A DNA stretch of 64,000 nt, taken from positions 32,167 to 96,166 of the forward strand of contig CBINHE010000003.1 of the NCBI GenBank assembly GCA_966250375.1, read 5' to 3'. Shown here piece after piece: positions 25,933 to 35,200 of this stretch. The notes under the pieces were generated by a model. The model worked only from the letters and a program-made list of their open reading frames with translations. It was not told the origin of the DNA and ran no database searches. This stretch comes from CAMLDH01 sp966250375 (GTDB lineage: Bacteria; Pseudomonadota; Gammaproteobacteria; Burkholderiales; Burkholderiaceae_D). Made by a program: the position numbers and the translations under genes. Each line of letters starts with the position of its first letter. Position 1 is the first letter of the stretch.

Positions 25933-27126
25933 ATGACGCGCACGGAAATCAAGACCAGTGCGTCGCTGGCGTCAATTTTTGCGCTGCGCATGCTTGGCTT
26001 GTTTCTGATCCTGCCGGTATTTGCCGTACATGCAACGACCTTGTCAGGCGGCGAAAACGTGTTCATGGTCGGGTTGGCAATGGGGATTTACGGGCTTGCG
26101 CAGGCATTCGGTCAACTGCCGTTCGGTATCGCTTCCGATAAATACGGGCGCAAGCCGGTCATCGTCTTCGGCTTGATTCTGTTTGCGCTCGGTTCATTCA
26201 TTGCCGCCATGGCAAGCAGTATCGAATGGGTGATTGTCGGGCGCGCAGTGCAAGGCGCCGGCGCGATTTCGGCCGCAGTCACCGCCTTCATTGCCGATGC
26301 AACGCGCGACGAGCATCGTACCAAGGCGATGGCGATGGTCGGGGGCTCGATCGGCGTGACGTTCGCCCTATCGTTGATTGCCGCACCGGCGTTATATCAA
26401 TGGATCGGGATGGCCGGAATATTCGGATTGACCGGCGGCTTGGCGCTGGTGGCGATTCTGGTGGTGCTATTTGTCGTGCCGGCCGCACCGGTAATCAAAG
26501 TGCAACGTATCGCATTCGGTGCAATATTGAAAAACCGGGAGCTAATGCGGCTGAACTATGGCGTGTTTGCATTGCATTTGACGCAAATTGCGGTCTTCGT
26601 CGTGGTGCCGTCGGCGCTGGTGCAAACTGCAGGCCTGCCGGTCGCCGAGCACTGGAAAATCTATCTGCCCGTGGTGCTGGCATCGTTCGCAATCATGCTG
26701 CCGCCGATTTTCATCAGCGAGAGGCATGGCAAGGGGAAGCAGGTATTTGTTGCTGCGATTGCATTACTGCTGTTGGTGCAAATCGGCATGTGGCTATTCT
26801 TCTCGCGGGCATCAGGCCACTGGATGATTCTTGTGTCATTGCTATTGGCTTTTTTCGTTGCATTCAATATTCTGGAAGCGAGCCAGCCATCGTTAGTATC
26901 GCGTCTTGCGCCGCCTGAAGCCAAGGGTGCCGCACTTGGTGTGTATAACACCATGCAGTCATTGGGTTTGTTTTGTGGCGGCGCGTTGGGCGGCTGGTTG
27001 AAGCAACATGTCGGTGCGTCGTCGGTGTTTGTTTTGGGTGCAGCATTGACTATTGTCTGGCTTATAATTGCCGCCAACATGAAAAATCTGCCGCGTCGTG
27101 GCCAACTGCAAACGTCATTGGTCTAG
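25933..27126 (+). CDS. MFS transporter (YajR-like)
   Basis: Twelve-helix major facilitator of about 397 aa from ATG 25933, giving SLASIFALRMLGLFLILPVFA, which lines up with family N-termini. The frame stays open to 25852 with other ATGs at 25855 and 25891. The MFS motif A region is GIASDKYGRKPVIVFGL, and the helix-4/5 motif IGVTFALSLIAAPALYQ is present. It lacks the C-terminal ferredoxin-like domain of E. coli YajR. The substrate is unknown. Confidence 0.85.
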   Translation: MTRTEIKTSASLASIFALRMLGLFLILPVFAVHATTLSGGENVFMVGLAMGIYGLAQAFGQLPFGIASDKYGRKPVIVFGLILFALGSFIAAMASSIEWVIVGRAVQGAGAISAAVTAFIADATRDEHRTKAMAMVGGSIGVTFALSLIAAPALYQWIGMAGIFGLTGGLALVAILVVLFVVPAAPVIKVQRIAFGAILKNRELMRLNYGVFALHLTQIAVFVVVPSALVQTAGLPVAEHWKIYLPVVLASFAIMLPPIFISERHGKGKQVFVAAIALLLLVQIGMWLFFSRASGHWMILVSLLLAFFVAFNILEASQPSLVSRLAPPEAKGAALGVYNTMQSLGLFCGGALGGWLKQHVGASSVFVLGAALTIVWLIIAANMKNLPRRGQLQTSLV

Positions 27127-27158
27127 TTAGTGAGAATTATTTTTGGAGAAGTAAATTT

Positions 27159-27659
27159 ATGGCATCGGTAAATAAAGTCATCATCGTCGGCAACTTGGGT
27201 CGTGATCCGGAAACGCGGTACATGCCAAACGGCGAAGCAGTCACCAACATCGCGGTCGCCACGACGGAAAGCTGGAAAGACAAAAACAGCGGCGAAAAAA
27301 AAGAGCTGACCGAATGGCATCGCATCACGTTCTATCGCAAGTTGGCGGAAATTGCCGGCCAGTACCTGAAAAAGGGGTCGCAAATCTATGTCGAAGGTCG
27401 CCTGCAGACGCGCAAATGGACCGATAAAGAGGGTGCGGAGCGCTATACCACGGAAATCATCGCGGACACGATGCAGATGTTGGGCAGCCGCCAAGGAATG
27501 GGTGGTGGTGGCAGCGCACCGATGGACGACGAGTACGGCAGCGCCCCTGCGCCGCGCCAAAACGCCGGCAGTGGTAACAGTAGCAGCGGTGGCGCCTCGC
27601 GCTCGGCATCCAAGCCGGCGCCGAATTTCAGCGATATGGACGACGATATTCCATTCTGA
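27159..27659 (+). CDS. ssb: Single-stranded DNA-binding protein
   Basis: Homotetrameric OB-fold SSB of 166 aa. ATG 27159 is preceded by GGAGAA at 27145-27150. Residues 1-110 carry MASVNKVIIVGNLGRDPETRY, the ESWKDKNSGEKKELTEWH loop and YVEGRLQTRKWTDKEG. The flexible Gly/Ser/Pro/Gln tail ends in the conserved acidic tip DMDDDIPF that recruits repair and replication partners. The frame extends upstream into the MFS gene but has no family match there. Placement beside uvrA (25758) is common. Confidence 0.97.
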   Translation: MASVNKVIIVGNLGRDPETRYMPNGEAVTNIAVATTESWKDKNSGEKKELTEWHRITFYRKLAEIAGQYLKKGSQIYVEGRLQTRKWTDKEGAERYTTEIIADTMQMLGSRQGMGGGGSAPMDDEYGSAPAPRQNAGSGNSSSGGASRSASKPAPNFSDMDDDIPF

Positions 27660-27686
27660 AATGTTGGTATGCAAAATATGCAAAAT

Positions 27687-27714
27687 AAAAAACCCCGCAA
27701 GAGCGGGGTTTTTT
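27687..27714. terminator. Intrinsic terminator after ssb
   Basis: A6-CCCCGC-AAGA-GCGGGG-T6: a GC-rich stem with a short loop and T-run, 28 bases after the ssb stop. Confidence 0.9.
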
Positions 27715-27997
27715 ATTTTGCATTTAATAATTAATTCTCGCGTCTATAGATACACCCTTGCAGGACGAAAAAATCCCTCAAATACATTGTTCCGTTATGG
27801 AGGATGAATGGTATAAGATTCCATAATTGATGTAAGGAAATTTTTTATGGCGAGCTTCTCTTTCTGAATTGTTAAATTTATTGAAGATTGCACCTTAATA
27901 TTGTCGTTGTTCAATAATTCGCCTTGTTTTCTAAACTGGTGTGAATTGAGCCTCGATCCAACGCTTAACTTGTACATAACCCAAAAAAGTTCTTGCA

Positions 27998-29719
27998 ATG
28001 TTTCCCAGTCGTAGTGATCTGATTAGCACGGCAGCACATACCCAATTAATCAGTCTCATGGAGGCTGTGGGTGATGCTGTATTTCAACTTAATCACAAAG
28101 GGGAAATTCTTTACGCCAGCAAACGCGCGATCGACATGATCAACCGTGGCGAGCGTTTGGCAGGCTTGCCACTTTTCGAGCTGGTTTCGCTGACGGATCG
28201 TCTGGCGATTGCGGTTGCACTGGCTCAGGCGATCGAATCTGGCCAGCCGACCCGCATCAACGTACGCATGAATACCCGCGCCGCAGCACTCTGGTTCGAA
28301 TGGCAATTGACCGCGTATTCGGCAGGAAATAGCGAACCGGAAGTGCTCGCCGTGGGACGTGATATCTCAGGACAGCAGGCAACCGAAGAGCGCTTGCGCT
28401 ACATGGCCACACACGATGGACTAACGGGCTTGCCGAATCGCTCCCTGCTTTCCGACCGCATTCGCATGGCCATCGCGCAGGCGCGCCGCACCGGCAAAGG
28501 TTTTTCATTGATCGCGCTCGACTTGGACGGCTTCAAGAAAGTCAACGATGCACTTGGACACCCGGTCGGCGATGCATTGCTGCGCGTTGCGGGAGAGCGG
28601 CTACGCGAAGCCTTGCGCGACATTGATACGTTGGCGCGCGTTGGCGGCGACGAATTTGTCGCGGTGCTGCCGAACGCGGTGGATGAACATGAAATTCATC
28701 TGATCGGACGCCGCCTGATTTCCGCGATGCAGTTGCCGTTCGATATTCATGGCCATACCTTGTACGTGAGTACGTCGATCGGCGGCGCGATTTATCCGGA
28801 ACACGGCGATAGTGAAGTGAAATTACTGGCGCATGCCGATACCGCCATGTACCGCGCGAAGGAAACCGGCAAGGCCCGATGTGTTATCTACAGCCCTCAG
28901 AAGTTCACCTTGCCGGAACATGATGTTTCGATGGAAGCGGCGATGTTCGAGGCCGTCAGGAACGGCGAATTCCTGCTGCATTATCAGCCGATCGTCGATG
29001 CCCGGACCCGCCAGATAATGGGTTTCGAAGCATTGATGCGCTGGATGAGGCCCGAGTTGGGGGCAGTGTCGCCGGTGCAATTCATTCCGATGGCGGAAAG
29101 CAATGGCCTCATCAATTTGCTTGGCGCATGGGCATTGAAGGCCGCGTGCATGCAAATCAGACGCTTCGAGGAAGTCGCCGGACGACAACTCTATGTGTCG
29201 GTCAACGTGAGTCCGCGACAGTTCCGCAACGATCAATTTCTTGATGTGATGGATGATGCGATCAAGTTGTCGGGATTGCAGGGCAGGCAGTTGTTGCTGG
29301 AGATTACTGAAGGGATCTTGATGTCTGATCCAGAGCATGCCGAGACGTTGCTGACGGCGATTACTGCGCGCAATGTGCGGATTGCGATTGACGACTTCGG
29401 CACCGGCTACTCCTCGCTGGCCTACCTGAAACGCTTTCCGATCGATGCACTGAAAATCGACCGTGCCTTCATCAAGGATTTGCCGTCATCAGTCAAGGAT
29501 GCGGCCATCTGCAATGTTGTACTCAGCCTGGCCAACCATCTGAAGTTGTCAACGGTGGCCGAAGGTGTCGAAAATGAACAACAACTGCAATTCCTGGCGA
29601 CACAAGGCTGCACGCTGATTCAAGGCTTTCATACCGGCCATCCCTTGCTGCCTGAGGATGTCATGGAAATACTGAAAGTGGGTGCCCCACTTGCAATGCC
29701 TCATTTGGCCCTCCACTAA
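27998..29719 (+). CDS. PAS-GGDEF-EAL cyclic di-GMP signalling protein
   Basis: 573-aa soluble protein with a PAS sensor (about 10-120), a diguanylate cyclase domain (about 130-300) and a c-di-GMP phosphodiesterase domain (about 315-560). The active-site motif RVGGDEF is intact and preceded by DLDGFKKVND. An RxxD-type inhibitory site is not obvious. The EAL domain has GFEALMRWMRP, ITEGILM, DDFGTGYSSLAYLKRFPIDALKID and the late TVAEGVENEQQ, so both activities look possible. No membrane span. It lies 11 bases before the HDOD gene, suggesting co-transcription. Confidence 0.93.
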   Translation: MFPSRSDLISTAAHTQLISLMEAVGDAVFQLNHKGEILYASKRAIDMINRGERLAGLPLFELVSLTDRLAIAVALAQAIESGQPTRINVRMNTRAAALWFEWQLTAYSAGNSEPEVLAVGRDISGQQATEERLRYMATHDGLTGLPNRSLLSDRIRMAIAQARRTGKGFSLIALDLDGFKKVNDALGHPVGDALLRVAGERLREALRDIDTLARVGGDEFVAVLPNAVDEHEIHLIGRRLISAMQLPFDIHGHTLYVSTSIGGAIYPEHGDSEVKLLAHADTAMYRAKETGKARCVIYSPQKFTLPEHDVSMEAAMFEAVRNGEFLLHYQPIVDARTRQIMGFEALMRWMRPELGAVSPVQFIPMAESNGLINLLGAWALKAACMQIRRFEEVAGRQLYVSVNVSPRQFRNDQFLDVMDDAIKLSGLQGRQLLLEITEGILMSDPEHAETLLTAITARNVRIAIDDFGTGYSSLAYLKRFPIDALKIDRAFIKDLPSSVKDAAICNVVLSLANHLKLSTVAEGVENEQQLQFLATQGCTLIQGFHTGHPLLPEDVMEILKVGAPLAMPHLALH

Positions 29720-29730
29720 AAAAGGGTTTA

Positions 29731-31191
29731 ATGCACACTTTTCCTACCCAACCGGTTTCGCCTAGGCAAACGCTCGATCTGCTATGGACGCGTATACGTC
29801 AGCGCGGCGATCTTCCAGGCTTTTCCAAAGTCATCAACGCCATTTTGGGCGCGATGCGTGGCGAGGATGACCGGGAATTCAACATGACCAAGACGGTGCT
29901 ATCCGACCCGGCCTTGACGCAAAAAGTTTTGCGGCTGGCGAACAGTCCGATGTACTCGGTGTTCGGACGAGGCATCAATACCGTATCGAAAGCGGTCATT
30001 GTGCTGGGTACCGAAGCGATCGGGCATCTTGCATTGGGATTGAAACTGCTGGATGGCTTGTCTGCCGCATCGTCGGACTCGACCAATGCGCGCAGCGAAA
30101 TGGAAAGAGCGCTATTGGCAGCCCACATTGCCCGTCAGGTGGCGTCGACTGCCAACATGCGCGATACCGAAGAAGCAGTCGTGTGTTCGATGCTGCATAC
30201 GCTAGGCCGCATGATGGTCACCTTCTATCTGGCCGATCACTGGGCGCAGATCCAGACGCGCTGTGCCGAGGCCGATCTCGATGAGGATGCGGCGGCACGC
30301 GAAGTGCTGGGACTCGGACTCGACGAATTCAGTCGCTTGATCGCGCAACATTGGGGCTTGCCGGCGTCGCTCGTCGACAGCTTGCAACACGTGGTGCCGA
30401 AAAAAGTGTGCGAACCGCTGAGTCACGCGGATTGGCTTGCTACCGTATCGACGATGTCCTCGCGATGTGCCGATGTGCTGCATCAAGGCAATGCCGCCAG
30501 CGCTGCCGGCATTTCGGAGATCGCGGGCGATTATGCCGAAATGCTTGGCTTGGATGTTTCGCAAGTGTTGAGTGCTGTCGATAGCGCCCAGATGACGGCG
30601 CAGGCAGACGAAGTACACGTGCGCCCGGCCAAGACGTCCGAGGCAATGAAAAAAACGCCGCCGGAACCGGGCAAGCCGGTGAATTCGGCGCAAATACTGA
30701 CTGACGGCGTGGTCGATATATGTAGTGCATCGCACAGCATGAGCGTTGCTCAGTTAATGACGATGGCGCTGGAAACCACCTATCAAGGGCTGGGATTGAG
30801 TCGTGCGATTATCTTCTTGCATAACCGGGAAGAGGCCAAATATTTGGCAAGCATGTGTATTGGTGACGGTGTGCAGGAACTGGTGCCGCGACTGGTGTTT
30901 AGCGATGTTTACCAACCCGACGTATTCCATGCGGCTCTGGCGAATGGCAAGATGATTTTTGTCGAGAATGCGCATGAGCAGACGTTCATGGACAAGTTGC
31001 CGCACTGGTGGAAAGAATCATTGCTGAGCGCGCGCGGTTTTGTGGTGTTGCCGTTAATCGTCAATCGCCAGCCGGCAGGCTTCATTTACGGCGACTGGGA
31101 TCAAAGCTTGCCGCCCACGAAAATAGAGCCTGCGGAAATTCTGCTGTTGAATGAATTGCGCGATCTCGTTGCCAAGGCAATGGAGCTGTAA
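29731..31191 (+). CDS. HDOD domain protein with C-terminal GAF-like domain
   Basis: 486-aa signalling protein. The HDOD domain occupies about residues 25-230 (LANSPMYSVFGRGINTVSKAVIVLG). Alignment with HD proteins is inexact and the usual metal-binding His-Asp pairs are not obvious. A low-complexity linker with KTPPEPGKPVNS is followed by a GAF-like domain (about 325-486), with ALETTYQGLGLSRAIIFLHN and GFVVLPLIVNRQPAGFIYGDW. HDOD proteins often pair with c-di-GMP enzymes, and here it follows a GGDEF-EAL gene. Confidence 0.88.
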   Translation: MHTFPTQPVSPRQTLDLLWTRIRQRGDLPGFSKVINAILGAMRGEDDREFNMTKTVLSDPALTQKVLRLANSPMYSVFGRGINTVSKAVIVLGTEAIGHLALGLKLLDGLSAASSDSTNARSEMERALLAAHIARQVASTANMRDTEEAVVCSMLHTLGRMMVTFYLADHWAQIQTRCAEADLDEDAAAREVLGLGLDEFSRLIAQHWGLPASLVDSLQHVVPKKVCEPLSHADWLATVSTMSSRCADVLHQGNAASAAGISEIAGDYAEMLGLDVSQVLSAVDSAQMTAQADEVHVRPAKTSEAMKKTPPEPGKPVNSAQILTDGVVDICSASHSMSVAQLMTMALETTYQGLGLSRAIIFLHNREEAKYLASMCIGDGVQELVPRLVFSDVYQPDVFHAALANGKMIFVENAHEQTFMDKLPHWWKESLLSARGFVVLPLIVNRQPAGFIYGDWDQSLPPTKIEPAEILLLNELRDLVAKAMEL

Positions 31192-31236
31192 TACGGGGGC
31201 GATGTTGGCGCTACCCGCACATAAGAAATCAGATGA

Positions 31237-31266
31237 GCAAAACGGCGGTACTGGCCGCCGTTTTGG
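31237..31266 (+). terminator. Intrinsic terminator after HDOD gene
   Basis: AAAACGGCGG (31239-31248) pairs with CCGCCGTTTT (31255-31264), 46 bases after the HDOD stop and before the transposase element. Confidence 0.8.
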
Positions 31267-31284
31267 GTAAATCGGCGTCTTGAA

Positions 31285-32190
31285 TTAGGGTCGGAGTAAA
31301 ATTTATTCGGTAGAATTCCCAGAATTCGACATCATATTCGTTCTTCTATGGCTCGACTTCCACGTCTCGTTATTCCCGAACAACCGCATCACGTGATTCA
31401 ACGTGGCAATGATCGTCAGCTGATTTTTCGTGATGCGGACGATCATGTCGCCTTCTTGAATTGGTTGCGGGAGGCCGCCAAAACCTTCAAAGTGGCCATT
31501 CATGCATATGTGCTCATGCCCAACCATATTCATTTGCTCGTATCGCCATCCGATACCTCAGGCTTGGGTCGCATGATGCAATGGATTGGTCGTCATTATG
31601 TGCCGTACTTTAATCGCAAGTACCAGCGCGTTGGCACCTTGTGGCAAGGGCGCTACAAGACGACAGTGATTGATGCTGAGCAATATTTCATGACGTGCAG
31701 CCGCTATATCGAGCTTAATCCTGTGCGGGCCGGTATCGTTTTCCATCCAGTCGATTATCCGTGGTCGAGCTACGAGCACCACATTGGTGTCAAATCAGAC
31801 GCATTGATCACCGATCATTCGCTGTATTGGGCCTTGGGAAATACGCCGTTCGATCGTGAAGCAGCGTATCGGGAGTTAGTCGACTTGGGTCTTACCGCAC
31901 ACGAAATTACGACGCTGAACGAAGCGACATTAAAAGGGTGGGCGCTCGGTTCCGAAAAGTTCAAGCTCCGTTTGGAGCGCCAAGCCAATCGGCGTGTCAG
32001 TCCGGCAAAGAGAGGGCGCCCGGCCAAACCCAAGACACAAAAGGCAACGTCAAATTAGACGGCATCCTCGAAAGATGCCGAATAAGCTGGGTTGAATGGC
32101 TTAACTCTTTGAATTTTTGAGTAAATTTACTCTGTCCCTAATTAAAATAAATATCATTTCGTACTCCATTAAATTAACTCTGACCCCTTT
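31285..32190. mobile_element. RAYT (REP-associated tyrosine transposase) element
   Basis: The transposase gene is framed by inverted, related sequences. TTAGGGTCGGAGTAAAATTT (from 31285) is on the left, and AACTCTGACCCCTTTTA (32174-32190) plus an inner ACTCTGTCCC copy (32129-32138) are on the right. Repeats of the form GGGTCAGAGT are common near such transposases. Exact ends are approximate. No target-site duplication was identified. Confidence 0.55.
31348..32058 (+). CDS. REP-associated tyrosine transposase (Y1/HUH family)
   Basis: 236-aa single-strand transposase of the IS200-like domesticated RAYT group. MARLPRLVIPEQPHHVIQRGNDRQ is the standard N-terminus. The metal-binding HUH motif is PNHIHLL, and the catalytic Tyr candidate is in YFMTCSRYIELNPVRAGIV with WSSYEHH following. 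The C-terminus has an Arg/Lys-rich tail (RRVSPAKRGRPAKPKTQ). The frame is intact, so the protein may be functional. It sits between the HDOD gene and gltB. Confidence 0.9.
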   Translation: MARLPRLVIPEQPHHVIQRGNDRQLIFRDADDHVAFLNWLREAAKTFKVAIHAYVLMPNHIHLLVSPSDTSGLGRMMQWIGRHYVPYFNRKYQRVGTLWQGRYKTTVIDAEQYFMTCSRYIELNPVRAGIVFHPVDYPWSSYEHHIGVKSDALITDHSLYWALGNTPFDREAAYRELVDLGLTAHEITTLNEATLKGWALGSEKFKLRLERQANRRVSPAKRGRPAKPKTQKATSN

Positions 32191-32261
32191 TATTTAGATT
32201 GAATTATCTGTTGCACTGCACTATTCTGCATATTCAACACCACCCAAGTAGCGGAGAATAT

Positions 32262-35200
32262 ATGCACGCGCAAGGTTTGTACGACCCATCCAATGAACAT
32301 GATGCCTGCGGCGTCGGTTTCATCGCCCATATCAAAGGCAAAAAAAGCCACTCGATCGTCGAGCAGGGTTTGCTGATTCTGAAAAACCTCGATCATCGGG
32401 GGGCGGTCGGCGCCGACAAATTGATGGGCGATGGCGCAGGGATCCTGCTTCAAATCCCGGATCAATACTTCCGCGAGGAGATGGCCAAACAAGGCGTGAC
32501 ACTGCCGCCTCCGGGTGAATACGGCGTCGGCATGGTGTTCCTGCCGAAAGAAAATGCGTCGCGCATCGCCTGTGAACAGGAAATCGAGCGCGCCGTACTG
32601 GCCGAAAATCAGGTCGTCCTGGGGTGGCGTGATGTGCCGGTCGATATCGAGATGCCGATGTCGCCGACTGTGCGCGATAAAGAGCCGGTGATTCGTCAGA
32701 TTTTCATCGGCCGCGGCCAAGATGTGATCGTCACCGATGCGCTGGAGCGCAAGCTGTATGTGATCCGCAAGTCGTCCGGCCATGCGATCCAGGCATTGAA
32801 CCTGTTGCACGGCAAGGAATTCTTCGTGCCGTCGATGTCGGCACGCACGATTGTGTACAAGGGTTTGCTGCTGGCGGACCAGGTTGGCGTGTATTACAAG
32901 GATTTGCAGGATGCGCGTTGCGTGTCGGCCTTGGCGCTGGTGCATCAACGCTTCTCCACCAATACCTTCCCGGAATGGCCGCTGGCGCACCCCTATCGCT
33001 TGATCGCGCACAACGGCGAAATCAACACCGTCAAAGGCAATTTCAACTGGATGCGCGCACGCGAAGGCGTGATGAAATCCGCCGTGCTGGGCGATAATTT
33101 GCAAAAGCTGTTCCCGCTGATTTATGAAGGCCAATCCGATACCGCGTGTTTCGACAATGCGCTGGAACTGCTGTTGATGTCAGGCTATCCGATTGCGCAA
33201 GCGATGATGATGATGATTCCGGAAGCGTGGGAAAACCATGCGCTGATGGATGACAATCGCCGCGCGTTCTATGAATATCATGCAGCGATGATGGAGCCAT
33301 GGGATGGTCCGGCCGCGATGGCCTTTACCGATGGCCGTCATATCGGCGGCACGCTCGACCGCAACGGCTTGCGCCCGGCGCGTTATATCGTCACCGACGA
33401 CGATCTGGTCGTAATGGCATCGGAATCGGGCGTGCTGCCGATTCCAGAGTCGAAGATCATCCAGAAATGGCGCCTGCAACCGGGCAAGATGTTCCTGATC
33501 GATCTCGATGCTGGTCGCATCATTGATGACAAGGAATTGAAGGACACCTACGCGAACGCCAAACCCTACAAGCAATGGATCGACTCGGTCCGCATCCGGT
33601 TGGCCGACCTCAAAGCGGAGCCGGCCGAAGCCAAATCCGATGTTGCGCTGCTCGATCGGCAGCAGGCATTCGGTTATACGCAGGAAGACATCAAATTCCT
33701 GATGTCGCCGATGGCCATCACGGCAGAAGAGGCCATTGGTTCCATGGGCAACGATTCGCCGCTGGCGGTGATGTCGAACAAGAACAAAACGCTGTACAAC
33801 TACTTCAAGCAATTGTTCGCGCAAGTGACCAATCCGCCGATTGATCCGATTCGCGAGGCAATGGTGATGTCGCTGGTGTCATTCATCGGTCCCAAGCCGA
33901 ATCTGCTCGACACCAACAACATCAACCCGCCGATGCGTCTCGAAGTGTCGCAACCGGTGCTCGATTACGCCGCCATTGCGAAATTGCGCAATATCAGCGC
34001 GCATACCGGCGGCAAGTTCAAGTCGCATGAATTGAATATCTGCTACCCGGTGGCATGGGGCAAGGAAGGCATTGAAGCGCGCCTCGCATCATTGTGCGCG
34101 AAAGCGGTCGATGCGGTCAAATCCGGCCACAACATCCTGATCATCTCGGACCGCAAGGCGGACGCCAGCCAAGTCGCGATTCCGGCGCTGCTGGCGACCT
34201 CGGCAATTCATCAGCATCTGGTTGCCAAGGGCTTGCGCACTTCGGCCGGCCTGGTGGTCGAAACCGGCTCCGCGCGCGAGACGCATCATTTCGCCTTGCT
34301 CGCCGGATACGGCGCGGAAGCGATCCACCCGTACCTCGCGATGGATACCTTGACCGCGATGGCACAGGGATTGAGCGGTGACCTGTCGCCTGAAAAAGCC
34401 ATCTACAATTTCCAGAAAGCGATCGGCAAGGGCTTGCTGAAAGTCATGTCGAAGATGGGCATCTCGACTTATATGTCGTATTGCGGCGCGCAGATTTTTG
34501 AAGCAATCGGATTGAACCGGGCGCTGACTGACAAGTACTTCAAGGGCACCGCCTCCAACGTCGAAGGTATTGGCGTATTCGAAGTGGCGGAAGAGGCACT
34601 GCGGCTGCACAAGCTTGCATTCGGTAACGATCCGGTGCTTGCGCATGCATTGGATGCCGGCGGCGAATACGCTTTCCGTGTGCGTGGCGAAGAGCATATG
34701 TGGACACCGGACGCGATTGCAAAATTGCAGCATTCGACTCGTTCCAATAACTTCAATACGTACAAGGAATACGCGCAGATCATCAACGATCAATCCAAGC
34801 GCCACATGACCTTGCGCGGCTTGTTCGAATTCAAACTCGATCCATCGAAAGCGATTGCGATCAATGAAGTCGAGCCGGCGAAAGAAATCGTCAAGCGCTT
34901 TGCGACCGGCGCCATGTCGCTCGGCTCGATTTCGACCGAAGCGCATGCGACACTCGCGATCGCGATGAACCGCATCGGCGGCAAATCGAATACCGGCGAA
35001 GGCGGCGAGGATGAAAACCGCTATCGTCAGGAATTAAAAGGCATCCCGATCAAAAAGGGTGAGACGCTCGCATCCGTGATCGGTGCGGATCGCGTTGCGG
35101 TCGATATCCCGTTGTTGGCGGGCGATTCGCTGCGTTCCAAAATCAAGCAAGTCGCATCGGGTCGCTTCGGTGTGACCGCCGAATACCTGACGTCCGCCGA

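Noticed and set aside
27795..27998. 67-codon minus-strand frame upstream of the GGDEF-EAL gene
   Set aside because: Low-complexity AT-rich promoter region; no motif or ribosome site.
32190..33134. Minus-strand frame opposite the start of gltB (314 codons)
   Set aside because: Shadow frame; overlaps the amidotransferase domain of gltB and crosses its ribosome site.
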